64,000 nt of DNA from Pseudarthrobacter oxydans (GCF_030812335.1 NZ_JAUSSN010000008.1:186001-250000); one strand, 5' to 3'. Counted from the stretch's first letter, positions 52,779 to 61,387 are shown. Notes: a model not told the origin generated them from the letters alone. Numbers and translations are program-made.

Positions 52779-53759
52779 TCAGCCCCGCAAGACCCAAGCG
52801 GCGTTGTTCGGCTGCAGCCAGCCGTCCTCCGCCAACGGGACGGCGCTGAGCAGAACGGTGCCGGCATGGAGTTTCACCGGCTCGGTGCCCATCGCGACGG
52901 CGACAAAGAAGTCGTCACTGCGTTCGCAGGTCAGCAGGCTCCCGGCTTCCACCCGCCAGGTGCCGCCGTCGTTTGGGCAGAAGACCTCGTTCTTCCAGAG
53001 CAGCCAGCGCATGTCCACCGCCTTGGTGACCAGAGCCAGCGACGACTCAGGGTCCTGCTGCTGGAGGTCCATCGCGTGGGTTCCCCAGTCTGCGGGCTGC
53101 GGGAGTCAGGGTTCCGCGGCCGGTTCAGTCAGCGAGAAGCCGTGGTTCAGCGCCGCGTCCGCGGTCCAGGGCAACGGGACGCGGGCGCGGTCGCGGCAGA
53201 CGCCGCCGGGCCCACATCGGATCCACCCGGGACCCAAGGGGGACGTCGACCTCGGGCGGGCCCAGCTCCTGGCCCTGGTAGAGGTATGCCGGGCCGGGCA
53301 GCCCCAGCAGAGCCACCAGCGCGGCGCGGGCGCGCAGGGCCCCGATCTCGCCGCCGCCGAAGCGGGTGATGGGGCGGACGATGTCGTGGTTTTCCAGCGC
53401 CCAGGTGGGGGTGGCGCCGTGGACCTGGCGGGCGGCTTCGAGCTCGTTCCCAGCGGCGGCACAGGCCTCCGGGCCCCAGCCGAGTTTCACGAACGCGAAC
53501 GCAAAGGCCTGCTGCATCTCATCGGCACGGGTATAGCGGCGCGGGCCGGTTCCAGGTTGACCTCGCCCACCAGCAGGCGGTGCCGCTCATACTTCTCGGC
53601 CAGGGTGCGCCAACGGTAGACCTCGTGGACTTCCTCCTGGTCCGAGACTTGCGGGTTGGACCGCAGCCCTTCCACCACGCCGCCGGCGGGGGGCGAGTTC
53701 GGCAGGCCCTCGGCCTTGAACAGGGTATGTGCGACTTCGATCCGGAGGCCGTCCACGCC
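52779..53759 (-). pseudogene. Alpha-glucosidase (GH13) pseudogene, copy 1
   Basis: The minus strand has, in order, GVDGLRIEVAHTLFKAEGLP (a GH13 catalytic-Asp region), then RHRLLVGEVNLEPARAA (the acid/base Glu), ATPTWALENHDIVRPITRFG (second catalytic Asp), AYLYQGQELG, and a C-terminal SSLALVTKAVDMRWLLWK. The 5' half is gone, the frame shifts at least twice (near 53540 and 53200), and TGG is replaced by TGA at about 53106. GH13 alpha-glucosidases cleave maltose-type sugars; this copy cannot encode one. The same 3' region occurs again in the interrupted copy 2. Confidence 0.88.
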
Positions 53760-53762
53760 CCA

Positions 53763-53854
53763 AGTTCCGGTTCAGGAATGTGGACGGGCCTGAACAGACA
53801 AGATCCAGTCGCGCAGCACCCCGGGGCCGCGTGTTCGGCTGGAGCCAGCCGTCC
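53763..53854 (-). pseudogene. Alpha-glucosidase pseudogene copy 2, left (3') part
   Basis: GGTTCAGGAATGTGGACGGG and GTTCGGCTGGAGCCAGCCGT align with 52735-52823, the 3' end region of copy 1. The match stops exactly at the stop codon of the GntR gene (53855-53857). The remainder of this copy resumes at about 57836. Confidence 0.7.
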
Positions 53855-54634
53855 TCAGAGAGCGATGCCGCCGCTGTCCGTCAGGCCCATGAACATCGTG
53901 CGGTGCAGGATGTCCACATGCTTGCGCGAGACCTCCACGGCTTTCTGGACATCGCCGGTACGCAGGGCTGCCACCAGTGCGACGTGGTCGCTGTTGGACT
54001 TGTGCAGCAGTTCGATGGGGTAGGGGATGAAGTAGGCATAGAGCTCTGCGAGGGTCTCGTGGTAGGCCTCGACGGCGGTACCCAGTCCGGACGCTGCGCC
54101 CACGAGCTGGTGGAACTGCTCGTCTGCCTGGTGGTAGCCGGACCAGTCCGCGGATGCGGCCATGCTTTGCGTCAACCGGTCGAGTTCATCCAGTTGCTCT
54201 GCTGTCGCATTGATGGCCGCGTAGTGTGTGACGGCGCATTCAAACAGCAGCCTCCGGTCCACCAGCCGACTCACCGCGTGGGACTCGGCCGGTGATGCCG
54301 TGAGTTCGGCCAGTACGTTCCGCGGGGGTTCGTCGGCCACGAACGTTCCGCCAGCCCGGCCGCGGCGGCGGACCACTACGCCTTGGTCAGCCAGACTCGC
54401 CAGCGCCCGGCGGGCGGTAATCGGGCTCACCGACAGGCCCAGCGCCACGTCCTCCTGATCGGGCAGGCGCTCGCCGGGTTTCAGCAGCCCGAGCGAAATT
54501 GCCATGCCGATCCGCAGCCGGACGGCGTCGATGGCGCTGCGGCGGTCGATGCCGGCCAGCCTGCCTGCGCCAATGGGTGAAGCCTCGGCGGTGTCCTCCA
54601 GCTGACGGGTCATACCAGCTACTTTACGGCCCAT
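53855..54634 (-). CDS. GntR-family regulator, FCD subfamily
   Basis: 259 residues from ATG 54634, preceded by AGAGGGG; starts at 54661 and 54613 are alternatives. The winged-helix domain holds PDQEDVALGLSVSPITARRA, then SLADQGVVVRRRGRAGGTFV. The FCD domain follows, with helices FHQLVGAASGLGTAVEAYH and LVAALRTGDVQKAVEVSRKH; the metal-site histidines and an aspartate are in place. It is divergent from nitrilase and faces a perfect TAGATCA-TTC-TGATCTA dyad. It very likely controls the nitrilase-permease-nitrilase module. Stop codon coincides with the breakpoint into the glucosidase relic. Confidence 0.9.
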   Translation of the reverse strand: MGRKVAGMTRQLEDTAEASPIGAGRLAGIDRRSAIDAVRLRIGMAISLGLLKPGERLPDQEDVALGLSVSPITARRALASLADQGVVVRRRGRAGGTFVADEPPRNVLAELTASPAESHAVSRLVDRRLLFECAVTHYAAINATAEQLDELDRLTQSMAASADWSGYHQADEQFHQLVGAASGLGTAVEAYHETLAELYAYFIPYPIELLHKSNSDHVALVAALRTGDVQKAVEVSRKHVDILHRTMFMGLTDSGGIAL

Positions 54635-54653
54635 CAGCCCCTCTTCCCATAAA

Positions 54654-54670
54654 TAGATCATTCTGATCTA
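54654..54670. promoter_or_regulatory. Operator-like dyad TAGATCA-TTC-TGATCTA
   Basis: Perfect 7-bp arms with a 3-bp centre, in the 73-bp divergent gap between the GntR regulator and the first nitrilase. It lies 20 bp from the regulator start and 37 bp from the nitrilase start, as expected for a site that represses both. FCD-type regulators typically bind dyads of this size. Confidence 0.6.
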
Positions 54671-54707
54671 ATATAGTGCAGATCACATCCCCAACGTGGA
54701 GTTAACT

Positions 54708-55586
54708 ATGGAACGCACCCTTCCCCTCATCGCAGTTCAGGCCCGGCCACGGCTCATCGGCGAACCCGTATCGGCCTTCGCGGACGAGGTCAAAGCTGCC
54801 CTCGCCGCCCAGCCGCACAGTAGGCTGGTGGTCTTTCCGGAGCTGCACCTATTCGGCGACTCCGAGCCGGACCAGCAGCGCACTGACGTGCTCCGGGGCT
54901 CTGCCGAGCCGCTGGACGGTCCGCGAGTCAACGAACTCCGGCAGCTTGCAGCGGATCTGGGCATTTGGCTGGTTCCGGGCAGTGTGTGCGAGCGCGGACC
55001 GGAAGGGCAGCTGTTCAACACCCAACTGGTCCTGTCCCCGGGTGGAGAGCTGGCCGGGTACTACCGGAAGGTCTTCCCGTGGCGGCCGTTCGAACCTTAC
55101 GATCCCGGCGACCGGTTCACCACAGTGGACCTGGCCGGCATCGGCAGGGTGGGCCTGAACATCTGCTACGACGCGTGGTTCCCTGAGGTCTCACGCCAGC
55201 TCGCCTGGATGGGCGCCGAGGTCATCCTCAACGTTGTGAAGACCACGACGCCGGACCGCCGGCAGGAACTGGTGCTCGCCAAGGCCAACGCGATCGTCAA
55301 CCAGGTCTTTGTGGTCAGCGTCAACTGCGCCGGTCCCACCGGCAAAGGCCTAAGCATCATCGTCGACCCCGAGGGCAACACCATCGCAGCATCCGACGAT
55401 GACTCCCCGGTGCTGCTCACGGCGGAACTGGACCTTGCCGCCGTCGAGCACGTCAGAACGCATGGCACCGAAAACCTCAACCGCCCCTGGTCCCAGTTCC
55501 GCGAAGGCGAAGACGCCGTCGAACTGCCCGTGTACCAGGGCCGGATCAGCCCGGCCACCTGGGCTCCCCAGTCCTTCAACGCCTAA
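54708..55586 (+). CDS. Carbon-nitrogen hydrolase (nitrilase superfamily) 1
   Basis: 292 residues from ATG 54708 with GGAG six bases before. The Glu-Lys-Cys triad is visible: Glu in LVVFPELHLFGD, Lys in YYRKVFPWRPFE, and Cys in LNICYDAWFPEV. These enzymes cleave C-N bonds of amides, carbamoyl groups or nitriles; the usual second conserved segment (TTTPDRRQELVLAKANAIVN) suggests an amidase. It begins a three-gene unit with an APC permease and a second nitrilase-fold enzyme. Confidence 0.93.
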   Translation: MERTLPLIAVQARPRLIGEPVSAFADEVKAALAAQPHSRLVVFPELHLFGDSEPDQQRTDVLRGSAEPLDGPRVNELRQLAADLGIWLVPGSVCERGPEGQLFNTQLVLSPGGELAGYYRKVFPWRPFEPYDPGDRFTTVDLAGIGRVGLNICYDAWFPEVSRQLAWMGAEVILNVVKTTTPDRRQELVLAKANAIVNQVFVVSVNCAGPTGKGLSIIVDPEGNTIAASDDDSPVLLTAELDLAAVEHVRTHGTENLNRPWSQFREGEDAVELPVYQGRISPATWAPQSFNA

Positions 55587-55596
55587 GGAAGCACCC

Positions 55597-56970
55597 GTGA
55601 CAACTTCACCCACCCTGACAACATCACCCACCCTGACCCGCACGCTGAAGCTGCCCTCCCTGGTTCTGTTCGGACTGGCCTACCTGACGCCGCTGATCGT
55701 CCTGGGGATCTTCGGCATCATCGCCGAAACCACCGGCGGGGCATCGTCGGCCGCCTACCTGGTGGCCATGGTCGCGATGCTGTTCACGGCGCACAGCTAC
55801 GGCCGGATGGCCGTCGCCTACCCGGTGGCCGGTTCCGCCTACACCTACGTCCGCCGGTCCATCGATCCCAGGGTTGGATTCCTGGTGGGCTGGGCCATCC
55901 TGCTGGATTACCTGTTCCTGCCCATGGTCATCTGGCTCATCGGCGGCTCCTACCTGACTGCACAGTTCCCCGGGATCCCGATCGGAGTCTGGATTGTGGG
56001 CTTCATCCTCATCACCACCGTGCTGAACATTTTGGGCATCAAGGTGGCGGACAAGGCGAACTACGTGCTGATGGCCTTCCAGCTGCTGGTCATCGTGTTC
56101 TTCGTGGCGCTGTCCGTCGGTAGCGTGGTGTCCACCCAGGGCGCCGGCGGCTTGGTCAGCACCCAGCCGTTCTTCAATGACACCTCCAGCGTCGCCACCA
56201 TCTCGGCCGGTGCTGCCATCGCCGCGTACTCGTTCCTCGGGTTCGACGCCGTCACCACCCTCACCGAGGAGACCATTAATCCGCGCAAGAACATGCCCCG
56301 CGCCATCATGCTCATCGCGCTGATCGGCGGCGGCATCTTCGTGGCCGTCTCCTACGTCACGCAGCTGGTGCATCCCGGCGGGGTCTTTGAGGATTCGGCC
56401 TCCGCGGCCAGCGCCATCGCACTGCAGATCGGTGGCCAGCTGTTCGGTGCTGTCTTCCTTGCCGGCCTGGTGGCGGCGCAGTTCGCCTCCGGACTCGCGG
56501 CGCAGGCCAGCGCCTCCCGCCTGCTGTACGCCATGGGCCGCGACTCCGTACTCCCCAAGGCGGCTTTCGGCCGGCTCAGCGCGAAGTTCCACACCCCGGT
56601 GGTAAACATTGTCCTCACTGGCATCGTCGGGCTGATCGCGATCTTCCTGGACGTCGCCACGTCCACGTCGTTCATCAACTTCGGTGCCTTCACCGCCTTT
56701 ACGCTGGTCAACCTCTCGGTGGTCTTCTATTACGTGCGCCAGCGGCGTTCCGGGAAACAACTGAACCCCCTGTCCTACGTCGCGGTTCCAGTGGTCGGAG
56801 CCATCGTCTGCGCCTACCTGCTCTCCCAGCTGGACAGCAACGCCATTACGCTGGGAGTGTCCTGGCTTGTGCTGGGGATCGGCGTCCTGGCCCTGATCAC
56901 GCGAGGTTTCAAAGTGGCACCGCCGGAAATGACGGCCACAGAAAAGGCGACGGTTGAATCAGCCGCCTGA
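55597..56970 (+). CDS. APC-superfamily amino acid/polyamine permease
   Basis: 457 residues from GTG 55597, after AAGGAAG and 10 bp behind the nitrilase stop. Twelve membrane helices. Typical stretches are GIFGIIAETTGGASSAAYLV near the start, AIAAYSFLGFDAVTTLTEET and VAAQFASGLAAQASASRLLY. The TTSPTL repeat at the N-terminus is a direct DNA repeat. It likely imports an amide or nitrogen-containing compound for the flanking nitrilases. Confidence 0.9.
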   Translation: MTTSPTLTTSPTLTRTLKLPSLVLFGLAYLTPLIVLGIFGIIAETTGGASSAAYLVAMVAMLFTAHSYGRMAVAYPVAGSAYTYVRRSIDPRVGFLVGWAILLDYLFLPMVIWLIGGSYLTAQFPGIPIGVWIVGFILITTVLNILGIKVADKANYVLMAFQLLVIVFFVALSVGSVVSTQGAGGLVSTQPFFNDTSSVATISAGAAIAAYSFLGFDAVTTLTEETINPRKNMPRAIMLIALIGGGIFVAVSYVTQLVHPGGVFEDSASAASAIALQIGGQLFGAVFLAGLVAAQFASGLAAQASASRLLYAMGRDSVLPKAAFGRLSAKFHTPVVNIVLTGIVGLIAIFLDVATSTSFINFGAFTAFTLVNLSVVFYYVRQRRSGKQLNPLSYVAVPVVGAIVCAYLLSQLDSNAITLGVSWLVLGIGVLALITRGFKVAPPEMTATEKATVESAA

Positions 56971-57051
56971 GGCTGGATTGCCTGATCACATGCCGCCTGA
57001 CCAGGTGCCGCCTCCGGACCTGGGCCGACTGACCTTAGGGAAGGATCAACC

Positions 57052-57834
57052 GTGAGCATCGCCCTCGGGCAGCTGGAGTCTGGCACCGACATCCAAGCCA
57101 ACCTTGCTGCGATCGACCGCTTCGCCGCCACAGCCGCCCGAGACGGTGCCAGCCTTGTCGCCTTCCCGGAATACGCCACCTACGAGAAGAAGAAGGTGGA
57201 TGCGACCTTCCCCGAAGTGGCCGAGCCGCTGGACGGTCCCATCTGCCATGAGCTCGCCAACACCGCCCGCCGCCACCGCATCGCGCTGGTCGCGGGTGTG
57301 GTGGAAAGCTCGGAGGAACCGGGCAAGGCGTACAACACCCTGGTGGCTTTCGGGTCAGACGGCGCCCGGCTCGCCATCTACCGGAAGATCCACCTCTTCG
57401 ACGCCCAGGGCTTCGGGGAATCGACTTTCATCAAACCGGGTCCGTCCACCGATCCCGTGGTGTTTGAATCCGGGGGAGTCACCTACGGCCTCATGACCTG
57501 TTACGACCTGCGGTTCCCGGAGTTGGCCAGGTCGCTGGCCGACGCCGGCGCCCAAGTACTGCTGGTCTGCTCGTCTTGGGTGCCGGGCACCCACAAAACC
57601 GAGCAGTGGCTGGCGCTGAACGCCGCACGCGCCATCGAGAACAGCGTGTATGTGGCTGGCGTGTGCCAGGCCCCGCCGGTCTCGGTAGGCCGGAGCGTTC
57701 TGGTGAACCCCATGGGGGTCATTGAAACCGATCTCGGACTCGAGCCTGGTGTCCGCGCAATGGACATCTCGCTTGAAGTGGTGGCTCGGGCGCGGGAGGC
57801 GTTCCCGATGTTCCGGCAGCGGCGGCTGCCGTAG
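57052..57834 (+). CDS. Carbon-nitrogen hydrolase (nitrilase superfamily) 2
   Basis: 260 residues from GTG 57052 with AAGGA before it. Triad: Glu in LVAFPEYATYEKKKV, Lys in IYRKIHLFDAQGFGES, Cys in GLMTCYDLRFPELARS. This is close to the deaminated glutathione amidase/omega-amidase (Nit) type by pattern, so it may remove an amide group from a deaminated amino-acid amide. It shares the module with nitrilase 1; the two could act one after the other. Its stop is the right boundary of the inserted module. Confidence 0.93.
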   Translation: MSIALGQLESGTDIQANLAAIDRFAATAARDGASLVAFPEYATYEKKKVDATFPEVAEPLDGPICHELANTARRHRIALVAGVVESSEEPGKAYNTLVAFGSDGARLAIYRKIHLFDAQGFGESTFIKPGPSTDPVVFESGGVTYGLMTCYDLRFPELARSLADAGAQVLLVCSSWVPGTHKTEQWLALNAARAIENSVYVAGVCQAPPVSVGRSVLVNPMGVIETDLGLEPGVRAMDISLEVVARAREAFPMFRQRRLP

Positions 57835-57835
57835 C

Positions 57836-58260
57836 AGACCAGCAGACCACCGGCGTCGACACGCCAGGTGCCGCCGTCGTTGGGGCCGAAAACTTCGTTC
57901 TTCCAGAGCAGTCGGCGCATTTCCAGCGCCTTGGTGACCAGCGCCAGCGAGGACTCCGGGTCCTGCTGCTGGCGTTCGATCGCGTGCCTGCCCCAGTCAG
58001 CGGGCTGCGGAAGCCAGGGCTCTGATGCCTGAGACTCGGCGGCCGGTTTCGTCAGCGAGAATCCGTGGTTCAGTGTGGCGTCCCCGGTCCAGGGCAGCCG
58101 GACATCGCCGCCGCCGAAGCGCGTGACGGAGCGGACGATGTCGTGGTTCTCCAGTGCCCAGGTCGGGGTGGCGCCGTGGAGCTCGCGGGCTGTTTCGAGC
58201 TCATTCCCGGCGGTGGCCCAGGCCGCCGGATCTTAGCCGAGTTCACGAACGCGAACGAGG
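57836..58260 (-). pseudogene. Alpha-glucosidase pseudogene copy 2, right part
   Basis: From about 57845 the minus strand aligns with copy 1 (GCGTGTCGACGCCGGTGGTC in place of the homologous bases at 52950), reading SSLALVTKALEMRRLLWKNE and ending near EQQASFAFVNSAK. It has its own frameshifts and resumes where the left part stopped, minus about 90 bp. Downstream to 58410 the sequence shows only weak family similarity. Confidence 0.8.
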
Positions 58261-58624
58261 CCTGCTGCTCGAACCTGGGCAGTCCGTTGAAGTCGTCATC
58301 ATCGCGCAGGAAGATGATCTGCGGATCCGCCGGGCACTGTCCATAGCCCGGAACATCCGGTTCATGAAGTACCGGGTGGAGTTCCACCTGGAGGCGTAGC
58401 CCGGCAGGCCTAAAGGGGCCGGCGACGGCTGGAGTGGGCGCACAAACAGGTGAGCGCCCTCGCCGCCGGCCCTGGGACCCACGCACCTTGCTCATGGAAC
58501 TAACCCGTTGCGCCAGGACGCCGCGCCGTAGGTTTCGACCCGGAGCTGGCGGTGCAGATGTGTCCTCGGAGACACGCCGCGCTGTCTCCGCAAAGCTGTC
58601 GGTGCCCAGGAGGACCATGGACTC

Positions 58625-58915
58625 ATGACCGCTCCAACAGTAGAGGCGGCGATCCATGAACTGATGGATCTCGCCTGGAATGTTGTCTATCACCTGCTCG
58701 AGGAGCAGGGCCTGCTCGGCGACGGATTGTTCGTCGATGAGTACACCGGGATCCACTCCTGGCTGGACGGACCGACCCGGTACACCGTGGTCCACTCTCG
58801 GATGGTGGCGGTTCTGTTTGTCGACACCCGGCCCGTGGACGCCATCGCCTTCCATCACGACCTCCTGGGTGCCGTCGACCCGGCAGGCTTCTTCAGACTT
58901 CCGGGCAGCCGCTGA
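58625..58915 (+). CDS. Hypothetical protein
   Basis: 96 residues, ATG 58625 with AGGAGG 11 bases upstream. A three-codon frame (ATG 58617, MDS, TGA) overlaps the start as ATGA. Sequence AAIHELMDLAWNVVYHLLEE, then RMVAVLFVDTRPVDAIAFHH matches no family I know. It may be real, because ribosome site and codon use are good, but there is no other support. Confidence 0.5.
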   Translation: MTAPTVEAAIHELMDLAWNVVYHLLEEQGLLGDGLFVDEYTGIHSWLDGPTRYTVVHSRMVAVLFVDTRPVDAIAFHHDLLGAVDPAGFFRLPGSR

Positions 58916-58936
58916 CGGTCCGGCCGGTCCACCTCT

Positions 58937-59677
58937 TTACTCCTGAGAGAGCCAAGCCGAGACCCTGGCGTTGAACCATTCCGGGCGTTGAAGGGGGATT
59001 CCGTGGCCACACCCATCCACAACCTCCAAGTCGCTTCCAGGTAGGGCGGCATGGATCGCAGCGGCAGAGTCACGCATCCGCCTCCGTTCACGCTGACCCA
59101 CCATCACGAGGGCCTGCCCAGGGAAGCGGGACCAGTTCTCAGGCAATGCGAACCGCAGGTTGTCCCCGACGGCGGCCGTCAAGGTCGCCTTCGTTATGCC
59201 TGCACTGGAATCGATGTACTGCTCCATCAGTTCTGGGGGGATGAACAGCTGCCGGGCCTGCAGGCGGGCAAACCAACTTCTCCGTGCAAGTGGTGCGCTC
59301 AAACAGAGAATGCCCAGGGTGAGGCCACTGAGCGCCATCGGCTTCGCTTGGGCACTGACGACCATAACTCGGCTCACCAGGGGCGTATGTTGAGCCGCCA
59401 GGCCGATGGATAGCTGGGCCCCGAGCGAGAAGCCGATCACTGCTACTGGCGAACCAACCCGTTGCAACACCAGGTCGGCCAGGGCATTTACGGTCGCGGA
59501 ATGCGAGATGTACTCCTCGCTGGAGCTCTCTCCGTGCCCCGGAAGGTCGGGCACGATCACACGGTGCCGAGATTCCAGGCTGCGGCGCAGGGATTGCCAC
59601 ATCCAACCGGCGACGCCACCACCGTGTAGGAGCAAGACAGGAGGTGCGCTCTCTGGTCCGTACTGGTTCGTGTGCAC
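58937..59677 (-). CDS. Alpha/beta fold hydrolase
   Basis: 246 residues from a GTG at 59677 (MHTNQYGPES). It has LLLHGGGVAGWMWQSLRRSL with HGGG, VIVPDLPGHGESSSEEY, the nucleophile elbow GFSLGAQLSIG and CGHGIPLQRP with the His. Thus the catalytic set is complete. Substrate unknown. The gene runs toward the small unknown protein, 21 bp apart. Confidence 0.88.
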   Translation of the reverse strand: MHTNQYGPESAPPVLLLHGGGVAGWMWQSLRRSLESRHRVIVPDLPGHGESSSEEYISHSATVNALADLVLQRVGSPVAVIGFSLGAQLSIGLAAQHTPLVSRVMVVSAQAKPMALSGLTLGILCLSAPLARRSWFARLQARQLFIPPELMEQYIDSSAGITKATLTAAVGDNLRFALPENWSRFPGQALVMVGQRERRRMRDSAAAIHAALPGSDLEVVDGCGHGIPLQRPEWFNARVSAWLSQE

Positions 59678-59706
59678 CGGCTTATGCTTTCACGTTCCCA
59701 ACGCCC

Positions 59707-60669
59707 TCAGGACGGCCAGGTCGCGGCGCCGGGTCCGTCGAACAATGCGCTGGTGCTGCTCTGGGGCACCACGACGTGGACGGCGTTGCGCTGGACGGTG
59801 AAGTCGGTGGGCGTGGTGGTCGCGATCTCGCCGTCGAGGTTCACCGGCAGCGGCTGGTCGGTGACCAGCCGGACACGTCCGGTGGTCAGGTGGTACACCC
59901 GGTCGTGTTCGATGAAGCTTCCGTCCTTGAGCAACCGTGCGATACTCACATGCTCCCGGAGCGGGCCGGCCAGAATGGCGTAGATGTCAAGGATGTGGTC
60001 ATCGATCCCTGCGGTGGGGGAGACCGTGTTGCCGCCCCCGTAATGTCGGCCGTTGCCGACCGCCACCTGAAGCACATCCTCGAGCTCCAGCGGCTCGTGG
60101 TCGCCCTCCGGGAACTCGAGGCGGGCCCGAAACGGCTTGTGTCGCGCATAAGCCCGAAGCGTGGCGATGCTGTAGGCCAATGGCCCGATGTACCGCTTCA
60201 AGCGGGGGCTGAGCGCTTCGGTAACCGCCACCGAGAGGCCAACGGATGCGACGTTGAGGAACGGCTCACCGTTCGCCCGGCCGAGGTCGATGTCCACCAC
60301 CTTGCCTTCGGCGACGGTGGCGCACGCCTCGGCCAGATTGTTCGGTATCTCCAGCGTGCGGGCGAAGTCGTTGGCCGTGCCCAGCGGAAGAACGCCGAGC
60401 ACAACGTTGCTGCCGGCAACCCGACCGGCAGCATAGGACACCGTCCCGTCGCCGCCGCCGACAACCACCAGGTCGTGCCCGTCCGCAAGCACCCGATCAA
60501 GCGTCCCGGCCAGGTCCGCCCCGGACAGCACGGGGTGCACGGAGGAGATCGGCACGCCTGCCTTTCGCAGGGTGTCCACCGCAAGTTCGTGTGCCGCCCC
60601 TCTGCGTGATCCGGCGTTGATCACAACGGCGGCAGAGCGGGCGTCCCGGGCAGCCTTCATTTGGGCCAT
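59707..60669 (-). CDS. Diacylglycerol kinase-family lipid kinase
   Basis: 320 residues. AAVVINAGSRRGAAHEL leads the fold, VVGGGDGTVSYAAGRVAG is the nucleotide loop, and GVLPLGTANDFARTLEIPNN is the second conserved segment. The C-terminal RVRLVTDQPLPVNLDGEI is typical. It phosphorylates a lipid or sphingoid-like alcohol; the exact one is unknown. Unlike the relative at 6546-7886, it has no membrane domain. Divergent from the repeat protein downstream of 60669. Confidence 0.92.
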   Translation of the reverse strand: MAQMKAARDARSAAVVINAGSRRGAAHELAVDTLRKAGVPISSVHPVLSGADLAGTLDRVLADGHDLVVVGGGDGTVSYAAGRVAGSNVVLGVLPLGTANDFARTLEIPNNLAEACATVAEGKVVDIDLGRANGEPFLNVASVGLSVAVTEALSPRLKRYIGPLAYSIATLRAYARHKPFRARLEFPEGDHEPLELEDVLQVAVGNGRHYGGGNTVSPTAGIDDHILDIYAILAGPLREHVSIARLLKDGSFIEHDRVYHLTTGRVRLVTDQPLPVNLDGEIATTTPTDFTVQRNAVHVVVPQSSTSALFDGPGAATWPS

Positions 60670-60815
60670 GTTAGGGCGTGGACCTGTGAATTCTCCTAGG
60701 CCGCCGGCACCGTTCTTGGAGGTCCCGCTAAGGCGCTACTCGCGATCTCTTTTGCGCTGATCTTTCCCCTACCTCGTTCAGGTCAGCCGCCTTGCGTAAA
60801 CGTGAGCCTTCCCAC

Positions 60816-60840
60816 CTTATTCTGAGTAACTCATGATAAG
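60816..60840. promoter_or_regulatory. 25-bp near-perfect palindrome
   Basis: CTTATTCTGAGTAACTCATGATAAG: all but two of the 12 base pairs match, around a central A. It lies 156 bp upstream of the repeat protein and close to a second dyad. Confidence 0.5.
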
Positions 60841-60860
60841 CCTGTAAATTTAGGTACAGG
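60841..60860. promoter_or_regulatory. Dyad CCTGTA-N8-TACAGG
   Basis: Perfect 6-bp arms directly after the 25-bp palindrome. Two adjoining dyads upstream of one small gene suggest regulator binding; the rest of the 327-bp gap (60670-60996) shows nothing certain. Confidence 0.45.
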
Positions 60861-60996
60861 CCACCGTAGCCCTTGAGTACCGCACCGGTGAACATACCCG
60901 GGCCAGCGGGGCAAGCGACACAACGCGCAACCGCCCTCCTGCTTGAGCGGCACAAGAACCTCTATGACCCTCATCCCGAAACCCCACGGAGAACCC

Positions 60997-61284
60997 ATGA
61001 CTTTGCTGACCGAACGCCCCGAAACCTCCTCATCCACCACCGGAACCACCTTTAAGGCCGCTACCGCGAGCACTGTCGCTGACACCGCAGTGCGCGGCGG
61101 CAGCTACGTGACTCTCCCCGCCGGCAGCGTCCCCGTCGGCGTCGAGGGCAGCTATGTCACCGTCGCTGGCGGGCGAAACCTGCCCCCCGTCACCCGTGGC
61201 AGCTATGTCACAGTAGACGGCACACCCGTTGTTGCCGCCGGCGTCATCGAGGGCAACTACGTAACGCTTCCAACGGCGGCCTAG
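60997..61284 (+). CDS. Small protein with four GSYVT repeats
   Basis: 95 residues from ATG 60997, after GGAGA. A Ser/Thr-rich head (1-33) is followed by GSYVT at 35-39, 51-55 and 68-72 and GNYVT at 86-90, spaced 16, 17 and 18 residues, each followed by Leu or Val and a Pro/Ala/Asp turn. I see no signal peptide, Cys or leader-type motif. I know no function for such a protein. The pattern would suit a small beta structure or a repeat precursor, but neither is shown. A strong bidirectional terminator follows. Confidence 0.75.
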   Translation: MTLLTERPETSSSTTGTTFKAATASTVADTAVRGGSYVTLPAGSVPVGVEGSYVTVAGGRNLPPVTRGSYVTVDGTPVVAAGVIEGNYVTLPTAA

Positions 61285-61323
61285 GGTCCAGCGCCCTGCG
61301 GGGATAGCACCACCGCCGGACAT

Positions 61324-61372
61324 AAAAGGAGGCCGACGGCGACACTGGGTGTCGTCGTCGGCCTCCTTTTTC
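61324..61372. terminator. Strong bidirectional terminator
   Basis: AAAAGGAGGCCGACG and CGTCGGCCTCCTTTT form perfect 15-bp arms, flanked by A and T runs, between two convergent genes. Confidence 0.9.
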
Positions 61373-61387
61373 GTGCCAGCCGGGCAG

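Noticed and set aside
60728..60955. 75-codon minus-strand frame before the GSYVT gene
   Set aside because: It covers the two palindromes, has no ribosome site and an unnatural residue composition.
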